NCBI RefSeq assembly: GCF_007827815.1
Contig: NZ_VITH01000004.1
Coordinates: 372,001-436,000, forward strand
Source: Azospirillum brasilense
Lineage (GTDB): Bacteria; Pseudomonadota; Alphaproteobacteria; Azospirillales; Azospirillaceae
Direction of reading: 5' to 3'
DNA: 64,000 bases
Under the pieces are notes generated by a model. The model ran no database searches. It saw only the letters and a program-made list of their open reading frames with translations, and was not told the DNA's origin. Below, piece after piece: positions 1 to 10,600 of the stretch (position 1 is its first letter; each line of letters starts with the position of its first letter). Position numbers and translations under genes: made by a program.

Positions 1-51
1 CCGGCAACCCGCACAGCCCTTCGAGCCGCCCCAAGACCGGTTTCCGCCGCC

Positions 52-981
52 ATGACGCTCATCTTTCAAATCGTGCTGCCGATGTTCGTCCTGGTCGCGC
101 TCGGCTTCTACGCCGGGAAATCGGGCAATTTCAGCAACACGGCGGCTCAGGGGCTGTCGCGCTTTCTCGGCATCTACGCCCTGCCCGCCCTGCTGTTCGC
201 GGCGATGGCCAAGGCGAAGATCCCCGATCCCATCGAATGGGGCTTCGTGGCGTCCTTCTTCGTCGCGGCCTTCATCATCTTCGGGTTGGGTGCGGCCTGG
301 ATGCTGTCCATCCGGCGGCGGGACGAGGCGGCGATCGGCGGCTTCGCCCCCTCCTTCTCCTCCATCGGCCTGCTCGGCGCGCCGATCCTGATGGACGCCT
401 ACGGATCGTCGGTGGCCATCCCGGTGATGCTGCTGATCCTGTTCCAGTCACCGCTGCTCTTCACCACCGCGACGATGATCGCCGAGGCGCAGCGGACGGC
501 GGGCGGGCGGCCGGTCGCCGCCGCGGTCAACGCCGTCAAGGCGACCCTGCTCAGCCCGATGATCCTGTCGATCGTCGTCGGCATGGGCTTCAACCTGAGC
601 GGCATCCATGTGCCGGACGCGGTCATGAAGGCGGCGGACTACGCCGCGGCCACCGTCCTGCCCTGCGCCTGCTTCACGCTGGGCACCTCGCTGTCCTTCG
701 GGAAGCTGTCGGGCAAGTTCGGCCAGGCGCTGGTCCTCGCGGTGATGAAGACCGTCCTGCACCCGGTGCTGACCTGGGTGCTGGCGGTGGAGGTGTTCCA
801 TCTGCCGCCGGACTGGCTGGCCCCCGCCGTGACCGCGGCGGCGCTGCCCATCGGCGTCAACGTCTACGCCTTCGCCGAGCGCTACCAGACGGGGCGGGAG
901 CTGGTGTCGATGTCGCTCCTGCTGTCCACACTGATGTCCCCGATCTCGATTTCGGTCGCCTTCATGGTGGCGATGGGCTGA
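52..981 (+). CDS. AEC-family (auxin efflux carrier-like) transporter
   Basis: A 309-residue integral membrane protein with about ten hydrophobic segments spread over the whole length. The N-terminus (IFQIVLPMFVLVALGFYAGK) and the C-terminal half (LPIGVNVYAFAERYQ) are the typical signatures of the AEC/PIN-like permease family, including malonate and auxin efflux carriers. The length is normal for bacterial members. Family knowledge says these proteins export organic anions with a proton gradient; the substrate cannot be read from sequence. The ATG at 52 is the only sensible start. Nothing upstream is visible, so the operon context on the left is unknown. On the right it is separated from the next gene by about 545 bases, so it is probably not cotranscribed with it. 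Confidence 0.88.
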   Translation: MTLIFQIVLPMFVLVALGFYAGKSGNFSNTAAQGLSRFLGIYALPALLFAAMAKAKIPDPIEWGFVASFFVAAFIIFGLGAAWMLSIRRRDEAAIGGFAPSFSSIGLLGAPILMDAYGSSVAIPVMLLILFQSPLLFTTATMIAEAQRTAGGRPVAAAVNAVKATLLSPMILSIVVGMGFNLSGIHVPDAVMKAADYAAATVLPCACFTLGTSLSFGKLSGKFGQALVLAVMKTVLHPVLTWVLAVEVFHLPPDWLAPAVTAAALPIGVNVYAFAERYQTGRELVSMSLLLSTLMSPISISVAFMVAMG

Positions 982-1526
982 CGCGGTCATTTCGCCGCAG
1001 GTCCGTTTCATTATGCGTCCATTTGACGCTTGTCACCCAAGCCCGATCGCACGGGAATCCCAGAGAATGCGCCGAATGGAAAGCATTCTTCGAAAATCAC
1101 CGCAATATCGGCGTGATGAGCGCGGTCAGCACGATTGATGCACGAACAACGACGTTGTATCTTCCACCCTGAGGCGTCGAAACCGCCTCAGTGGATCGAT
1201 TGTACGGCGTTGGGTCTATGAACCGCTCCTTTTTCCGAGACACACCATCGGAGTCCGCCGCAGCGCCGGCGAGGGGATCGGCCACCCACGGAAACAGACA
1301 TACTGAAGTATGCATCCCTCTTGTCGAAGGACGAGACGGGTTTTCGTGCCGCTTCTGACCGATTTGTTTCAATGACGACAAATACCAGCCGATCCATCTT
1401 TACGAGAATTTCAGAAAAGGAGTCCCAGCCTGTGTCCGCATCGGGACGGGCGGGAACTCCCGGGACCCCACCGCGCCCGCGGGCAAGGGGGTCTTCCGCA
1501 ATACCGCAGGAAAGAAGGGCATCCAG
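982..1526. other. 545-bp intergenic region upstream of the first Bug protein
   Basis: No convincing gene was found here on either strand; open frames lack ribosome sites and have poor third-position GC. It contains a hairpin with an 8-bp perfect stem (1169-1176 with 1184-1191), possibly a factor-dependent terminator for the upstream transporter, and a small palindrome CATAC-TGAA-GTATG at about 1302-1315. The stretch is visibly less GC-rich than its neighbours, as expected of a promoter region for the gene at 1527. I could not assign a specific promoter or operator. Confidence 0.5.
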
Positions 1527-2510
1527 ATGATCATTCGCAGCAAGTTCCTGGCGCTGGCGACCGGGACCCTGGCGCTGGCCATGTCGACGACCGCACTGTC
1601 GACGGCCCAGGCCGCCTATCCCGAGAAGGCGATCACCGTGGTCGTCGCCTACGACGCCGGCGGGTCGACCGACGTGACCGCCCGCCTGCTGGCGCCCTTC
1701 ATCGAGAAGCACCTGGGCGGCGCCCGGATCGAGGTGGTGAACAAGCCGGGCGCCGGCGGCGAGATCGGCTTCGCGGCCATCGCCGACGCCACGCCGGACG
1801 GCTATTCCATCGGCTTCTGCAACACGCCGAACATGGTGTCGATCCCGATCGAGCGTCAGGCCCGCTTCTCGGCGGACCGGCTGGACCCGCTGGTCAACGT
1901 CGTCGACGACCCCGGCGTGTGGAGCGTTCCCGGCGACAGCACCTTCAAGACGCTGAAGGACGTCGTGGAGCACGCCAAGGCCAACCCGAACACCGTCACC
2001 GTCGGCACCACCGGCGTGGGCTCGGACGACCAGCTCGCCATGCTGCTGGTGCAGCGCCAGGCGGGCGTGCAGTTCACCCACGTGCCCTTCTCCGGCTCCG
2101 CCGCCAACTACAAGGCGATGCTCGCCAAGAAGATCCAGATCAGCGGCCAGAATCTCGGCGAGGGGTTGCGCGGCCAGGCCTCCGACCAGATCCGCGTGCT
2201 CGGCGTGATGAGCAAGGAGCGCTGGAAGGCCGCCCCGGACATCCCGACCTTCGCGGAACAGGGCTACCCGGTGCTGATGGCCTCGCTGCGCGGCGTCTGC
2301 GCGCCGAAGGGCCTGCCCGCCGACATCCGCGCCAAGCTGGTGGACGCCGTCACCAAGGCGGCGACCGATCCGGAGTTCATCGCGAAGGCCGAGGCCAAGG
2401 AGACCTTCCAGCCGCTGCGCGTCCTCAGCCCCGACGCCTTCGCGGCGGAGCTGAAGCAGCTCGACACCGAGCTGAAGTCGCTGTGGCAGTCGTCGCCCTG
2501 GCTGAAGTGA
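1527..2510 (+). CDS. Bug/TctC-family periplasmic solute-binding protein
   Basis: A 327-residue exported protein with a signal peptide ending near residue 29 (AQA|AYPEK). The mature N-terminus with its KAITVVVAYDAGGSTD segment is the hallmark of tripartite tricarboxylate transporter receptors (Bug family), which bind carboxylates in the periplasm. An AAGGG ribosome site lies 7 bases before the ATG. No TctA or TctB membrane subunits are nearby, so this is an orphan receptor. It is a close paralogue of the protein encoded at 4522-5493 on the other strand: long stretches such as GGEIGFAAIADATPDGY are identical. The ligand is unknown; a role as a sensing accessory for the chemoreceptor next door is only an inference. 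Confidence 0.93.
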   Translation: MIIRSKFLALATGTLALAMSTTALSTAQAAYPEKAITVVVAYDAGGSTDVTARLLAPFIEKHLGGARIEVVNKPGAGGEIGFAAIADATPDGYSIGFCNTPNMVSIPIERQARFSADRLDPLVNVVDDPGVWSVPGDSTFKTLKDVVEHAKANPNTVTVGTTGVGSDDQLAMLLVQRQAGVQFTHVPFSGSAANYKAMLAKKIQISGQNLGEGLRGQASDQIRVLGVMSKERWKAAPDIPTFAEQGYPVLMASLRGVCAPKGLPADIRAKLVDAVTKAATDPEFIAKAEAKETFQPLRVLSPDAFAAELKQLDTELKSLWQSSPWLK

Positions 2511-2677
2511 TCCGGGGCTGACGCGACCCCGGCGGATTGCTCCGTCCGGGTGCCGCCCATCCCCGAAACCGCCCGCCGCCGGCCGCCGGCCGGCGTCGGG
2601 TGCGGTTCCAGCCCCCATGACCATCCGGCTGACCATCCGGCGCCAACGGACCGGCCAATGGCTGAAGCAGGTGCTCC

Positions 2678-4375
2678 ATGACTTTCCTCAATCACCTCCA
2701 CATTCCCACGAAAATGGGAATCCCGGCGGCGACAGCGATCCTGGGCATGCTTGCCATCGCGTTGCTCGGCGGCTCCGCCATCACGGAACAGTCACGCCTG
2801 CTGGACACGCTGTTCAACCGCTCCTTCACGCGGGAAGCGGATGTCCAGGCGTTGACCGACACGCTGACCGTCGCCCACGCCGGCCTCTACCGGACGGTGA
2901 TCCTCAGCACCGCCAACGCCTCCCCCAAGGCGGTCGAGGATGAGGCGAAGGCGCTGATCGAACATCTTTCCAAGCTGAAGGTCCAGGCGGACAAGATGAA
3001 GGGCCAGTCGGCCGCGACCGACGAGGAGGGGCAGATCCTCCAGCGCTTCGGTTCCGACACCGCGGCCTATCAGGCGAAGGTGACCAGCTTCCTCGACCTG
3101 CTGAAGATGGGCGTCGATCCGCTCGACTTCCTGCAGGAGGTCCAGGCGGCCTACGGGCGCCTGAACGGCACCTCGCGCGATTACCTGACCTACCAGCGCC
3201 AGCAGTCGGCCGACGCCTACGCCAACGTGAACGCGTCGGTCGACGCGACCACCCAGGCCTTCATCGCCTCGGCGATCGTCGCCCTGCTGATCACGGTGGG
3301 CGTGGCGCTGTTCATCGGCTTCAACATCGCCCGCCCGGTGGTCCGACTGACCACGGTGATGGAACGGCTGGCCCAGGGCCGGCTGGAGGACGAAGTGCCC
3401 GCCGCCGAGCGCGGCGACGAGATCGGCCAGATGGCCCGCACCGTCCGTGTCTTCAAGGAGAACGCGCTGCGCGTCCAGGAGATGGCGCGCGAGCAGGAGG
3501 CCATGCGCACCCGCGCCGCGGAAGAGCAGCGCCGGGCCATGAACAGCCTCGCCGCCGACCTGGAGGCGTCGGTCAAGGCGATGATGGGCGAGGTGGTGCG
3601 CTCCGCCAACTCCATGCGCGGCGAAGCCAACGTCATGCTGGAGAACGCCCGGCAGACCAGCCACCACAGCGACTCGGTCGCCCACGCCGTGCAGGAGGCC
3701 ACCAGCGAGGTGGAGAGCGTCGCCGCCGGCGCCGAGCAGCTCCGCGCCTCCATCGACGAGATCACCCGCTCCATCACCCAGTCGACCCAGCTCGCCCGCG
3801 GCGCGGTGGACGAGGCGGGGCGGACCGATTCGATCGTCCAGGGCCTCAGCGAGGCCAGCCGTAAGATCGAGGAGGTGGTCGGCCTGATCAACAACATCGC
3901 CGGCCAGACCAACCTGCTGGCGCTGAACGCGACCATCGAGGCGGCCCGCGCCGGCGAGGCCGGCAAGGGCTTCGCCGTGGTGGCGCAGGAGGTCAAGAGC
4001 CTCGCCAACCAGACCGCCAAGGCCACCGACGAGATCGGCGCGGAGATCGCGGCGGTGCAGGCGGCGACCACCGCGGCGGTCAACGCCATCCGCGCCATCG
4101 TCAGCACCATCCGGCAGGTGGACGAATCCCTCAGCACCGTCGCCGCGGCGGTGGAGGAGCAGGACGCCGCCACCCGCGACATCAGCGAGCGTTCGCAGCG
4201 CGCCGCCACCGACACGGTGGCCGTGCTCCAGGAAATGCGGCTGGTGCAGCAGGCGGCGGAGACCACCGGCCATTCCGCCGGCGCCGTCCAGACCACGACG
4301 GAGGAGCTGTCGCGCAGCTTCAACCGGCTGGACAACGAGATCGAAGCCTTCATCGGCCGGATCACCGCGGCCTGA
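2678..4375 (+). CDS. Methyl-accepting chemotaxis protein
   Basis: A 565-residue transmembrane chemoreceptor. There is a first membrane helix at about residues 15-35, a periplasmic helical sensor of roughly 155 residues, a second helix at about 194-216, a HAMP domain at about 217-270, and a long coiled-coil signalling domain. The conserved hairpin tip that contacts CheA/CheW is clear ([20 protein letters not shown]). No C-terminal NWETF-like pentapeptide for CheR tethering is present; the protein ends [11 protein letters not shown]. It lies between two paralogous Bug-type binding proteins that face it from both sides, which suggests but does not prove that a binding protein presents ligand to it. 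It is followed by strong hairpins that separate it from the convergent gene. Confidence 0.95.
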   Translation: MTFLNHLHIPTKMGIPAATAILGMLAIALLGGSAITEQSRLLDTLFNRSFTREADVQALTDTLTVAHAGLYRTVILSTANASPKAVEDEAKALIEHLSKLKVQADKMKGQSAATDEEGQILQRFGSDTAAYQAKVTSFLDLLKMGVDPLDFLQEVQAAYGRLNGTSRDYLTYQRQQSADAYANVNASVDATTQAFIASAIVALLITVGVALFIGFNIARPVVRLTTVMERLAQGRLEDEVPAAERGDEIGQMARTVRVFKENALRVQEMAREQEAMRTRAAEEQRRAMNSLAADLEASVKAMMGEVVRSANSMRGEANVMLENARQTSHHSDSVAHAVQEATSEVESVAAGAEQLRASIDEITRSITQSTQLARGAVDEAGRTDSIVQGLSEASRKIEEVVGLINNIAGQTNLLALNATIEAARAGEAGKGFAVVAQEVKSLANQTAKATDEIGAEIAAVQAATTAAVNAIRAIVSTIRQVDESLSTVAAAVEEQDAATRDISERSQRAATDTVAVLQEMRLVQQAAETTGHSAGAVQTTTEELSRSFNRLDNEIEAFIGRITAA

Positions 4376-4390
4376 CCCGGCCCGATGCGG

Positions 4391-4412
4391 GGAGGACGCC
4401 GTGGCGTCCTCC
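4391..4412. repeat. Perfect 10-bp inverted repeat downstream of the chemoreceptor
   Basis: GGAGGACGCC and its exact reverse complement are separated by only two bases, 16 bases after the chemoreceptor stop. No T-run follows directly, so alone it is a weak terminator, but it stands in front of a better one. Confidence 0.6.
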
Positions 4413-4440
4413 GACGCCGCCCAACAGAACCGCCCAACAG

Positions 4441-4479
4441 AAAGGCCCCTCCTCCGCATGGAAGAGGGGCCTTTTCTAT
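4441..4479. terminator. Bidirectional rho-independent terminator between convergent genes
   Basis: A 10-bp perfect stem (AAAGGCCCCT with AGGGGCCTTT) surrounds a 14-base loop and is flanked by A-rich bases on the left and TTTTCTAT on the right. It lies between the convergent chemoreceptor and Bug genes and can serve both strands. Confidence 0.8.
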
Positions 4480-4521
4480 GCGGCCCGTCCTGTTCGCTCT
4501 CCCCCGATCACTTCAGCCCGA

Positions 4522-5493
4522 TCACTTCAACCAGGGGAACTCGCGCCACAGGTTGCGGAAATCGCCGTCCAGCTCCTTCAGCTCCGCCGAGAAGGCTTCG
4601 GAGTCGAGGATGCGCAGCGGCTGGTAGGTGTCGCGGGCCTTGCTCTGGAACTCCGGGTCGTTGGCGGCCTTGGTCACCGCGTCGATCAGCCTGGCGCGGA
4701 CCTCCGGAGGCAGGCCCTTCGGCGCGCCGACGCCGCGCAGCGACGCCATGGTGATGTTGTAGCCCAGTTCCTTGAAGGTCGGCAGGTCGGGCGCCATGTC
4801 CCAGCGCTGCGTGCTCATCACGCCCAGCACGCGGATGTTGTCGCCGCCGGCCTTGCCGCGCAGCCCCTCGCCCAGATTCTGGCCGCAGACCTGGGTGTGG
4901 CGGCCGAGCATGGACCGGTAGTTCTCCGCGCTGCCCGGAAAGGGCACGTGGGTGAAGCGGACGTTGGCCTGCCGCTGGAGCAGCAGCATGGCCAGATGGT
5001 CGTCCGACCCGACGCCGGTGGAGCCCAGCGTGATGGTGTTCGGATTGGCCTTCGCCTGGGCGATCAGATCATCCACCGTCTTGTAGGGGCTGTCGCCGTG
5101 GACCGTCATGATGCCCGGATCGTCGACGATGTTGACCAGCGGGTCGAGCCGGTCGAGCGTGAAGCGGGCGTTGCGCTCGATCGGGATGGTGACGACGTTC
5201 GGCGTGTTGATGAAGCCGATGGTGTAGCCGTCCGGCGTGGCGTCGGCGATGGCCGCGAAGCCGATCTCCCCCCCGGCGCCGCCGCGGTTCATCACCACGA
5301 TCCGCGCGCCGCCGCCCAGATACTTCTCGATGAAGGGCGCCAGCATGCGCGCGGTCACGTCGGTCGATCCGCCCGCCCCGTAGGCAACGATCATGGTGAT
5401 CGGCTTGTCCGGGTAGGCGGCCTGGGCCGCCGTCGCGCCCAGCAACAGGGCGCAGGAGGTCAGCAGGCTGGAAATGAAACGTCTGGCTTTCAT
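4522..5493 (-). CDS. Bug/TctC-family periplasmic solute-binding protein (second copy)
   Basis: A 323-residue exported receptor for tripartite tricarboxylate-type uptake. I start it at the ATG at 5493 (MKARRFISS), which begins a clean signal peptide ending AQA|AYPDK; the frame stays open further upstream but codes for a low-GC3, non-protein-like extension. The mature protein begins KPITMIVAYGAGGSTD and is closely similar along its length to the protein at 1527-2510, with the same GGAGGEIGFAAIADATPDGY core. It ends with the same WLK tail. As with its sibling, no TctAB permease genes are adjacent. Ligand and partner are unknown. The inverted arrangement of the two copies implies a local duplication. 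Confidence 0.93.
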   Translation of the reverse strand: MKARRFISSLLTSCALLLGATAAQAAYPDKPITMIVAYGAGGSTDVTARMLAPFIEKYLGGGARIVVMNRGGAGGEIGFAAIADATPDGYTIGFINTPNVVTIPIERNARFTLDRLDPLVNIVDDPGIMTVHGDSPYKTVDDLIAQAKANPNTITLGSTGVGSDDHLAMLLLQRQANVRFTHVPFPGSAENYRSMLGRHTQVCGQNLGEGLRGKAGGDNIRVLGVMSTQRWDMAPDLPTFKELGYNITMASLRGVGAPKGLPPEVRARLIDAVTKAANDPEFQSKARDTYQPLRILDSEAFSAELKELDGDFRNLWREFPWLK

Positions 5494-5680
5494 GGTCGGC
5501 TCCGCCAAATGCTGCCGCAAGATCACCACAACGGAGCAGCGTGACGAAGCGCCGCCGCGGGATCGGTTGCACAATTCATAGTAACACGATTTTTTGTACA
5601 CTATAGTATTTATGGTGCAACCATAATGAGAGCGTTGGACACAGCGTCGCACCGGCCGGCATCACCGCAGGACGACGGCA

Positions 5681-5711
5681 AAACGGCCCTTCCACTTGGG
5701 AAAGGCCGTTT
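5681..5711 (-). terminator. Terminator downstream of the HD-GYP gene
   Basis: Inverted repeat with an 8-bp outer stem (AAACGGCC with GGCCGTTT) and a further A/T-pairing inner part. On the minus strand it follows the HD-GYP stop codon by about 30 bases and ends in a short T-run. The remaining 5494-5740 stretch holds the AT-rich upstream region of the minus-strand Bug gene (around 5570-5625), presumably its promoter. Confidence 0.65.
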
Positions 5712-5740
5712 CATCCGATTCCACCGGACGCGGACGCAGG

Positions 5741-7408
5741 TCAATTGATCGGTTCGGCGCGGTTGCCGAACAGGGCGCGCAGCTTGCGCCCGATCGCCGC
5801 CACCAGCAGGCCCTGGTTCCCGCCCTCCGGCTTGGGAAACCAGTCCGGCTCCTCGGCCTGGATGCGGCGGACCACCGTCAGGAACGCCTCGACCACCAGC
5901 GGGTCGAAGTCCTTGCCCGCCCGCTCGGCGATCCAGGTGATGGCGTGCTCCACCCCCCAGGCCTTGCGGTACTGGCGGTCGGTGATGAGGGCGTCGAACA
6001 CGTCGGCCACGGCCATGATCCGCGCCGACACCGGGATGGCCCCGCCGCGCAGCCCTTCCATGTAGCCCGACCCGTCGTACCGCTCGTGGTGGTAGCGGGC
6101 GATCTCCGCGGCGATGGACAGCAGGCTGCGCCCGCGCAGGGGCAGCGCCGCCTCGCTGAGGATGCGGTGGCCGATCAGCGTGTGGCGCTGGATGGCCGCC
6201 ATGTCGTTGTTGGCCAGCTCGCCGGGGATGCCCAGCGTCTCGTCCGACACGCTCAGCATGCCGACGTCGTGCAGCAGGGCGGCCAGCCCGACCTTCTCCG
6301 CCAGCTCGTCGTCCAGCTCGTCGGCGAAACGGCCGTGGACGCGCAGCTCCCGGGCGATGTCGCCGACCAGCCGCTCGATGCGCTGGAGATGGCCGGCGGC
6401 GGCGTTGTCCTTGTATTCGGCCAGCGACCCCATGGCCAGGACGGTGGCCTTCTGGGCGGTGTTCAGCTCCTCGAACAGCAGGGCGTTCTCGAAGGCGATG
6501 GAGCATTTGTTGCGGAACAGCTCCAGCAATTGCCACTCGCGCGCGGTGCCCTCGTTGTTGTGGCCCTCGACGTAGATCATGCCGATGATCCCGCCATGGG
6601 CGCGCAGCCGCAGGGCGCAATAGCCCGGCTCCACGATGGTCTCGGAACTCGGGCTCAGCCGTTCCAGCGCCGCGGCGACGTTGGGCTCGCCCAGCTCGGC
6701 GACGTCCACGTCCTTCCACTTGGCGAAGCGCCCGGTGGAGGCGCGCACGCGGATGCGGCGGTCGCGCGGCAGCGTGTCGCCCTGGATGCACAGCAGCGCG
6801 TGCCGCCCGATGCCCAGCAGCCCGACGACGCGCGGCAGGATGTTGGGGAACAGCACGTCCGGGGTGCGCATCTCCAGAAGGCCGGTGGTCGCCACCAGCA
6901 TGCGGGCCAGCGCCTTGCGCCCGGCGGCCTGGGTCTGCAGGTTGAGGAAGGCGCGCAGCCGCGGGACCACCGCGGTGCGCAGCGTGCGCGCCGTCAGCCC
7001 GTCCTTCAGACGGTAGTCGCTGACGTCGTGGCCCTCCACCACCTCCTCCTCCGGCGCCCGCCCGGGGTGGGCGGTGCAGACCAGGATGCGGACCCGGCTG
7101 TTCCCGAGATCCTTGCGGATGTGGTCGATGAGGCCGAGCCCTTCCGGCACCCCATCCGCCGCGGGGTCCAGCACCGGCTCCAGCAGGACGGCGGCGGTGC
7201 TGGGGTTGCGGTACAGCGCCTCGCGCGCCTCGGCGGCGGTGGCGGCGGTCAGCACCGTCACCGGCGCCCCGTCCAGCGCGAAGCCGTCGAGCGCGGCGCG
7301 CGTCAGCCCGGCCAGCGCCGGGTCGGGATCGACCACGAGGACGTGCAGGCGGGGCTTGGCGGGCGGAACCGGGGTGGCCTCCGGCGGGCGGGCGTCGTCG
7401 CTGGGCAT
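5741..7408 (-). CDS. HD-GYP domain regulator with degenerate receiver (REC-DUF3369-HD-GYP)
   Basis: A protein of about 555 residues from the chosen ATG at 7408; ATGs at 7447 and 7474 are alternatives without clear ribosome sites and, for the longest, with poor codon bias. N-terminal receiver-like domain (LHVLVVDPDPALAG), a middle DUF3369-type region (LLEMRTPDVLFPNILPRVV), then a C-terminal HD-GYP phosphodiesterase domain with LLHDVG and HHERYDGSGY. HD-GYP enzymes cleave cyclic di-GMP. Oddities: where family members have the phosphorylated Asp (LLDVVM) this one reads LLEPVL, so Asp is replaced by Glu, and the GYP triplet reads GYM. The metal ligands HD, HH and D look intact. It is a single gene, diverging from the glutamate dehydrogenase gene. 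Confidence 0.9.
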   Translation of the reverse strand: MPSDDARPPEATPVPPAKPRLHVLVVDPDPALAGLTRAALDGFALDGAPVTVLTAATAAEAREALYRNPSTAAVLLEPVLDPAADGVPEGLGLIDHIRKDLGNSRVRILVCTAHPGRAPEEEVVEGHDVSDYRLKDGLTARTLRTAVVPRLRAFLNLQTQAAGRKALARMLVATTGLLEMRTPDVLFPNILPRVVGLLGIGRHALLCIQGDTLPRDRRIRVRASTGRFAKWKDVDVAELGEPNVAAALERLSPSSETIVEPGYCALRLRAHGGIIGMIYVEGHNNEGTAREWQLLELFRNKCSIAFENALLFEELNTAQKATVLAMGSLAEYKDNAAAGHLQRIERLVGDIARELRVHGRFADELDDELAEKVGLAALLHDVGMLSVSDETLGIPGELANNDMAAIQRHTLIGHRILSEAALPLRGRSLLSIAAEIARYHHERYDGSGYMEGLRGGAIPVSARIMAVADVFDALITDRQYRKAWGVEHAITWIAERAGKDFDPLVVEAFLTVVRRIQAEEPDWFPKPEGGNQGLLVAAIGRKLRALFGNRAEPIN

Positions 7409-7627
7409 GATCGTCTCGATGGTTGCGCTCGGGAAGCGCGACGGCATGAAAAATACGCCCACTCCCTGACTCATTCAACTTTCATCGATTTGGACACGAA
7501 GGGCCGCTCCGTACTAACCGCCTCTTCCGGTTACGCCCCTCCGCCTGTTGCCTGTCGCGGCAAATCGGCTACCCTCTCCCTACAACGGCGGCCAACCGCC
7601 GCAAAAAATCAGGGAAGGATTGGAGCG

Positions 7628-10600
7628 ATGGCTCTCAGGGCCGAACAGCTCAAGGACGAGCTGACCGAGGAGGTCGTGCGGCAGGTTCGCGAGCGGCTGG
7701 GCCGCAGCCGCGCGGCACCGGCGGAGCGCTTCGTACGGCAGTTCTACGACAACGTCCCGCCCGACGACATCATCCAGGCTCCGGCCGAGCAGCTCTACGG
7801 CGCCGCGCTGGCCATGTGGCAATGGGGCCAGCAGCGCGAGGCGACGGACCGCGCCAAAGTCCGCGTCTACAACCCCCGGGTCGAGGAGCATGGCTGGCAA
7901 TCCCACCGCACGGTGGTGGAGATCGTCAACGACGACATGCCCTTCCTCGTCGACTCGGTGACCGCGGAGCTGAACCGCCAGGGGATGACCGTCCATCTGG
8001 TCATCCACCCCGTGGTGCGGGTCAAGCGCGACGCCGACGGCCAGCTGGTGGAGCTGTACGAACCCGCGGCGGCCCCCACCGACGCCGCCCCCGAATCCTT
8101 CATGCATGTCGAGGTCGGCGCCGTCACCGGCGCCGCCGCGCTGGATCAGGCCCGCGAGGGGCTGGAGCGCGTGCTGGCCGACGTGCGCGCCGCCGTCGCC
8201 GACTGGCGGGCCATGCGCCAGCAGGTGCGCGCCGCCATCCTGGAGGCCGACTGCGCCCGCGCCGCCGTCCCGGCCATCATCCCCGACGACGAGGTGGACG
8301 AGGCCAAGGCCTTCCTGTCCTGGGCCGACGACGACCACTTCACCTTCCTCGGCTACCGCGAATACCGCTTCGAGAGCGGCGCCGACGGGGCGGATTCCTC
8401 GCTGGGGCTGGTCGCCGGCAGCGGCCTGGGCATCCTGCGCGACGACTCCGTCACCGTCTTCGACGGGCTGCGCAACTACGCCACCCTGCCGCCCGACGTG
8501 CGCGACTTCCTGCGCAACCCGCGCGTCCTGATGGTGACCAAGGGCAACCGCCCCTCCCCCGTGCACCGCGCGGTGCCGATGGACGCCTTCCTCATCAAGC
8601 GCTTCGACGCCGAGGGGCGGATCATCGGCGAGCGGCTGGTCGCCGGCCTCTTCACCTCCGTCGCCTACAACCGCAGCCCGCGCGAGATCCCCTACCTGCG
8701 CCGCAAGGTCGCCGAGGTGATGGATCTCGCCGGCTTCGACCCGCAGGGCCATGACGGCAAGGCGCTTCTGCACATCCTGGAGACCTACCCGCGCGACGAG
8801 CTGTTCCAGATCCAGGTGCCGGAGCTGCTGGACATCGCCGTCGGCATCCTGCACCTGCAGGAACGCCAGCGGCTGGCTCTGTTCGTGCGCAAGGACCCGT
8901 TCGAGCGCTTCGCCTCCTGCCTCGTCTACGTGCCGCGCGACCGCTACGACACCACGCTGCGCCGGCGCATCCAGTCCATCCTGGAGGCCGCCTACGACGG
9001 CACCTGCACCGGCTTCACCACGCAGCTCACCGAAAGCGTGCTGGCCCGCCTGCATTTCATCATCCGGACCGAGCCGGGCCGCGTGCCCGCCGTCGACGCC
9101 ACCGATCTGGAGGCGCGGCTGGTCCAGGCGTCGCGCGGCTGGGACGACCATCTGCGCGACGCGCTGGTCGAGACTCACGGCGAGGAGCAGGGGCGCACCC
9201 TGTTCCGCCGCTACGCCGACGCCTTCCCCACCGCCTACCGCGAGGAGTTCAACGCCGAGGCCGCGGTCTTCGACATCGAGCGGATCGAGAAGGCGACGGC
9301 CCAGGGCACGCTGGGCATCAACCTCTACCGCCCGCTGGAGGCCGAAGGGGACGAGCTGCACGTCAAGATCTACCACGAAGGCCGACCGGTGCCGCTGTCC
9401 GACGTGCTGCCCATGCTGGAGCACATGGACCTGAAGGTGATCACCGAGGCACCCTTCGAGATCGCCATCGCCGGCCACGCCGCCCCGGTGTGGATCCACG
9501 ACTTCACCGCGCGCTCGCAGAACGGGCTGCCCATCGACTGCGCGATGGTGAAGGAGAAGTTCCAGGACGCCCTCGCCGCCGTCTGGGACGGCCGGATGGA
9601 GGATGACGGCTTCAACCGCCTCGTCCTTCGCGCCGGCCTGACCGCGCGGGAGGTGACGGTGCTGCGCGCCTACGCCAAGTATCTGCGCCAGGCCCGCATC
9701 CCCTACGGGCAGGACGTGGTGGAAAGCACGCTGGCCGGCCATCCGGCCATCGCGCGCAAGCTGGTCGCCCTGTTCCACAGCCGCTTCGACCCGGCCCGCC
9801 GTTCGCAGAACGATCCGGGGCTGGCCGCGGAGATCGAACGCGCGCTCGACGGGGTGAAGAACCTCGACGAGGACCGCATCCTGCGGCGCTTCCTCAACCT
9901 GCTGTGCAACACGCTGCGCACCAACGCCTATCAGACCGGCGCGGACGGGCGGCCCAAGACCTACCTCTCCTTCAAGATCGACAGCCGCCACATCGACGAC
10001 CTGCCGCTGCCCCGCCCGATGGTCGAGGTGTTCGTCTACAGCCCGCGGATGGAGGGCGTCCATCTGCGCGGCGGCAAGGTGGCGCGCGGCGGCATCCGCT
10101 GGTCCGACCGCCGCGAGGATTTCCGCACGGAGATCCTCGGGCTGATGAAGGCGCAGATGGTCAAGAACACGGTCATCGTCCCGGTCGGCTCCAAGGGCGG
10201 CTTCGTGGTCAAGCGCCCGCCGCCGCCGTCCGCCGGGCGCGAGGCTCAGCTTGCCGAAGGCATCGAGTGCTACAAGACGCTGATGCGCGGCCTGCTCGAC
10301 ATCACCGACAACCTCGACGCCGGGGGCGCGGTGGTGCCGCCGCCCGAAGTGGTGCGCCACGACGGGGACGATCCCTATCTGGTGGTCGCCGCCGACAAGG
10401 GCACGGCGACCTTCTCCGACATCGCCAATTCGGTGTCGGTGGACCACGGCTTCTGGCTGGGCGACGCCTTCGCGTCGGGCGGCTCCGCCGGCTACGACCA
10501 CAAGAAGATGGGCATCACCGCCCGCGGCGCCTGGGAATCGGTGAAGCGCCATTTCCGCGAGCTGGGGCACGACACCCAGACGCAGGACTTCACCGTCGTC

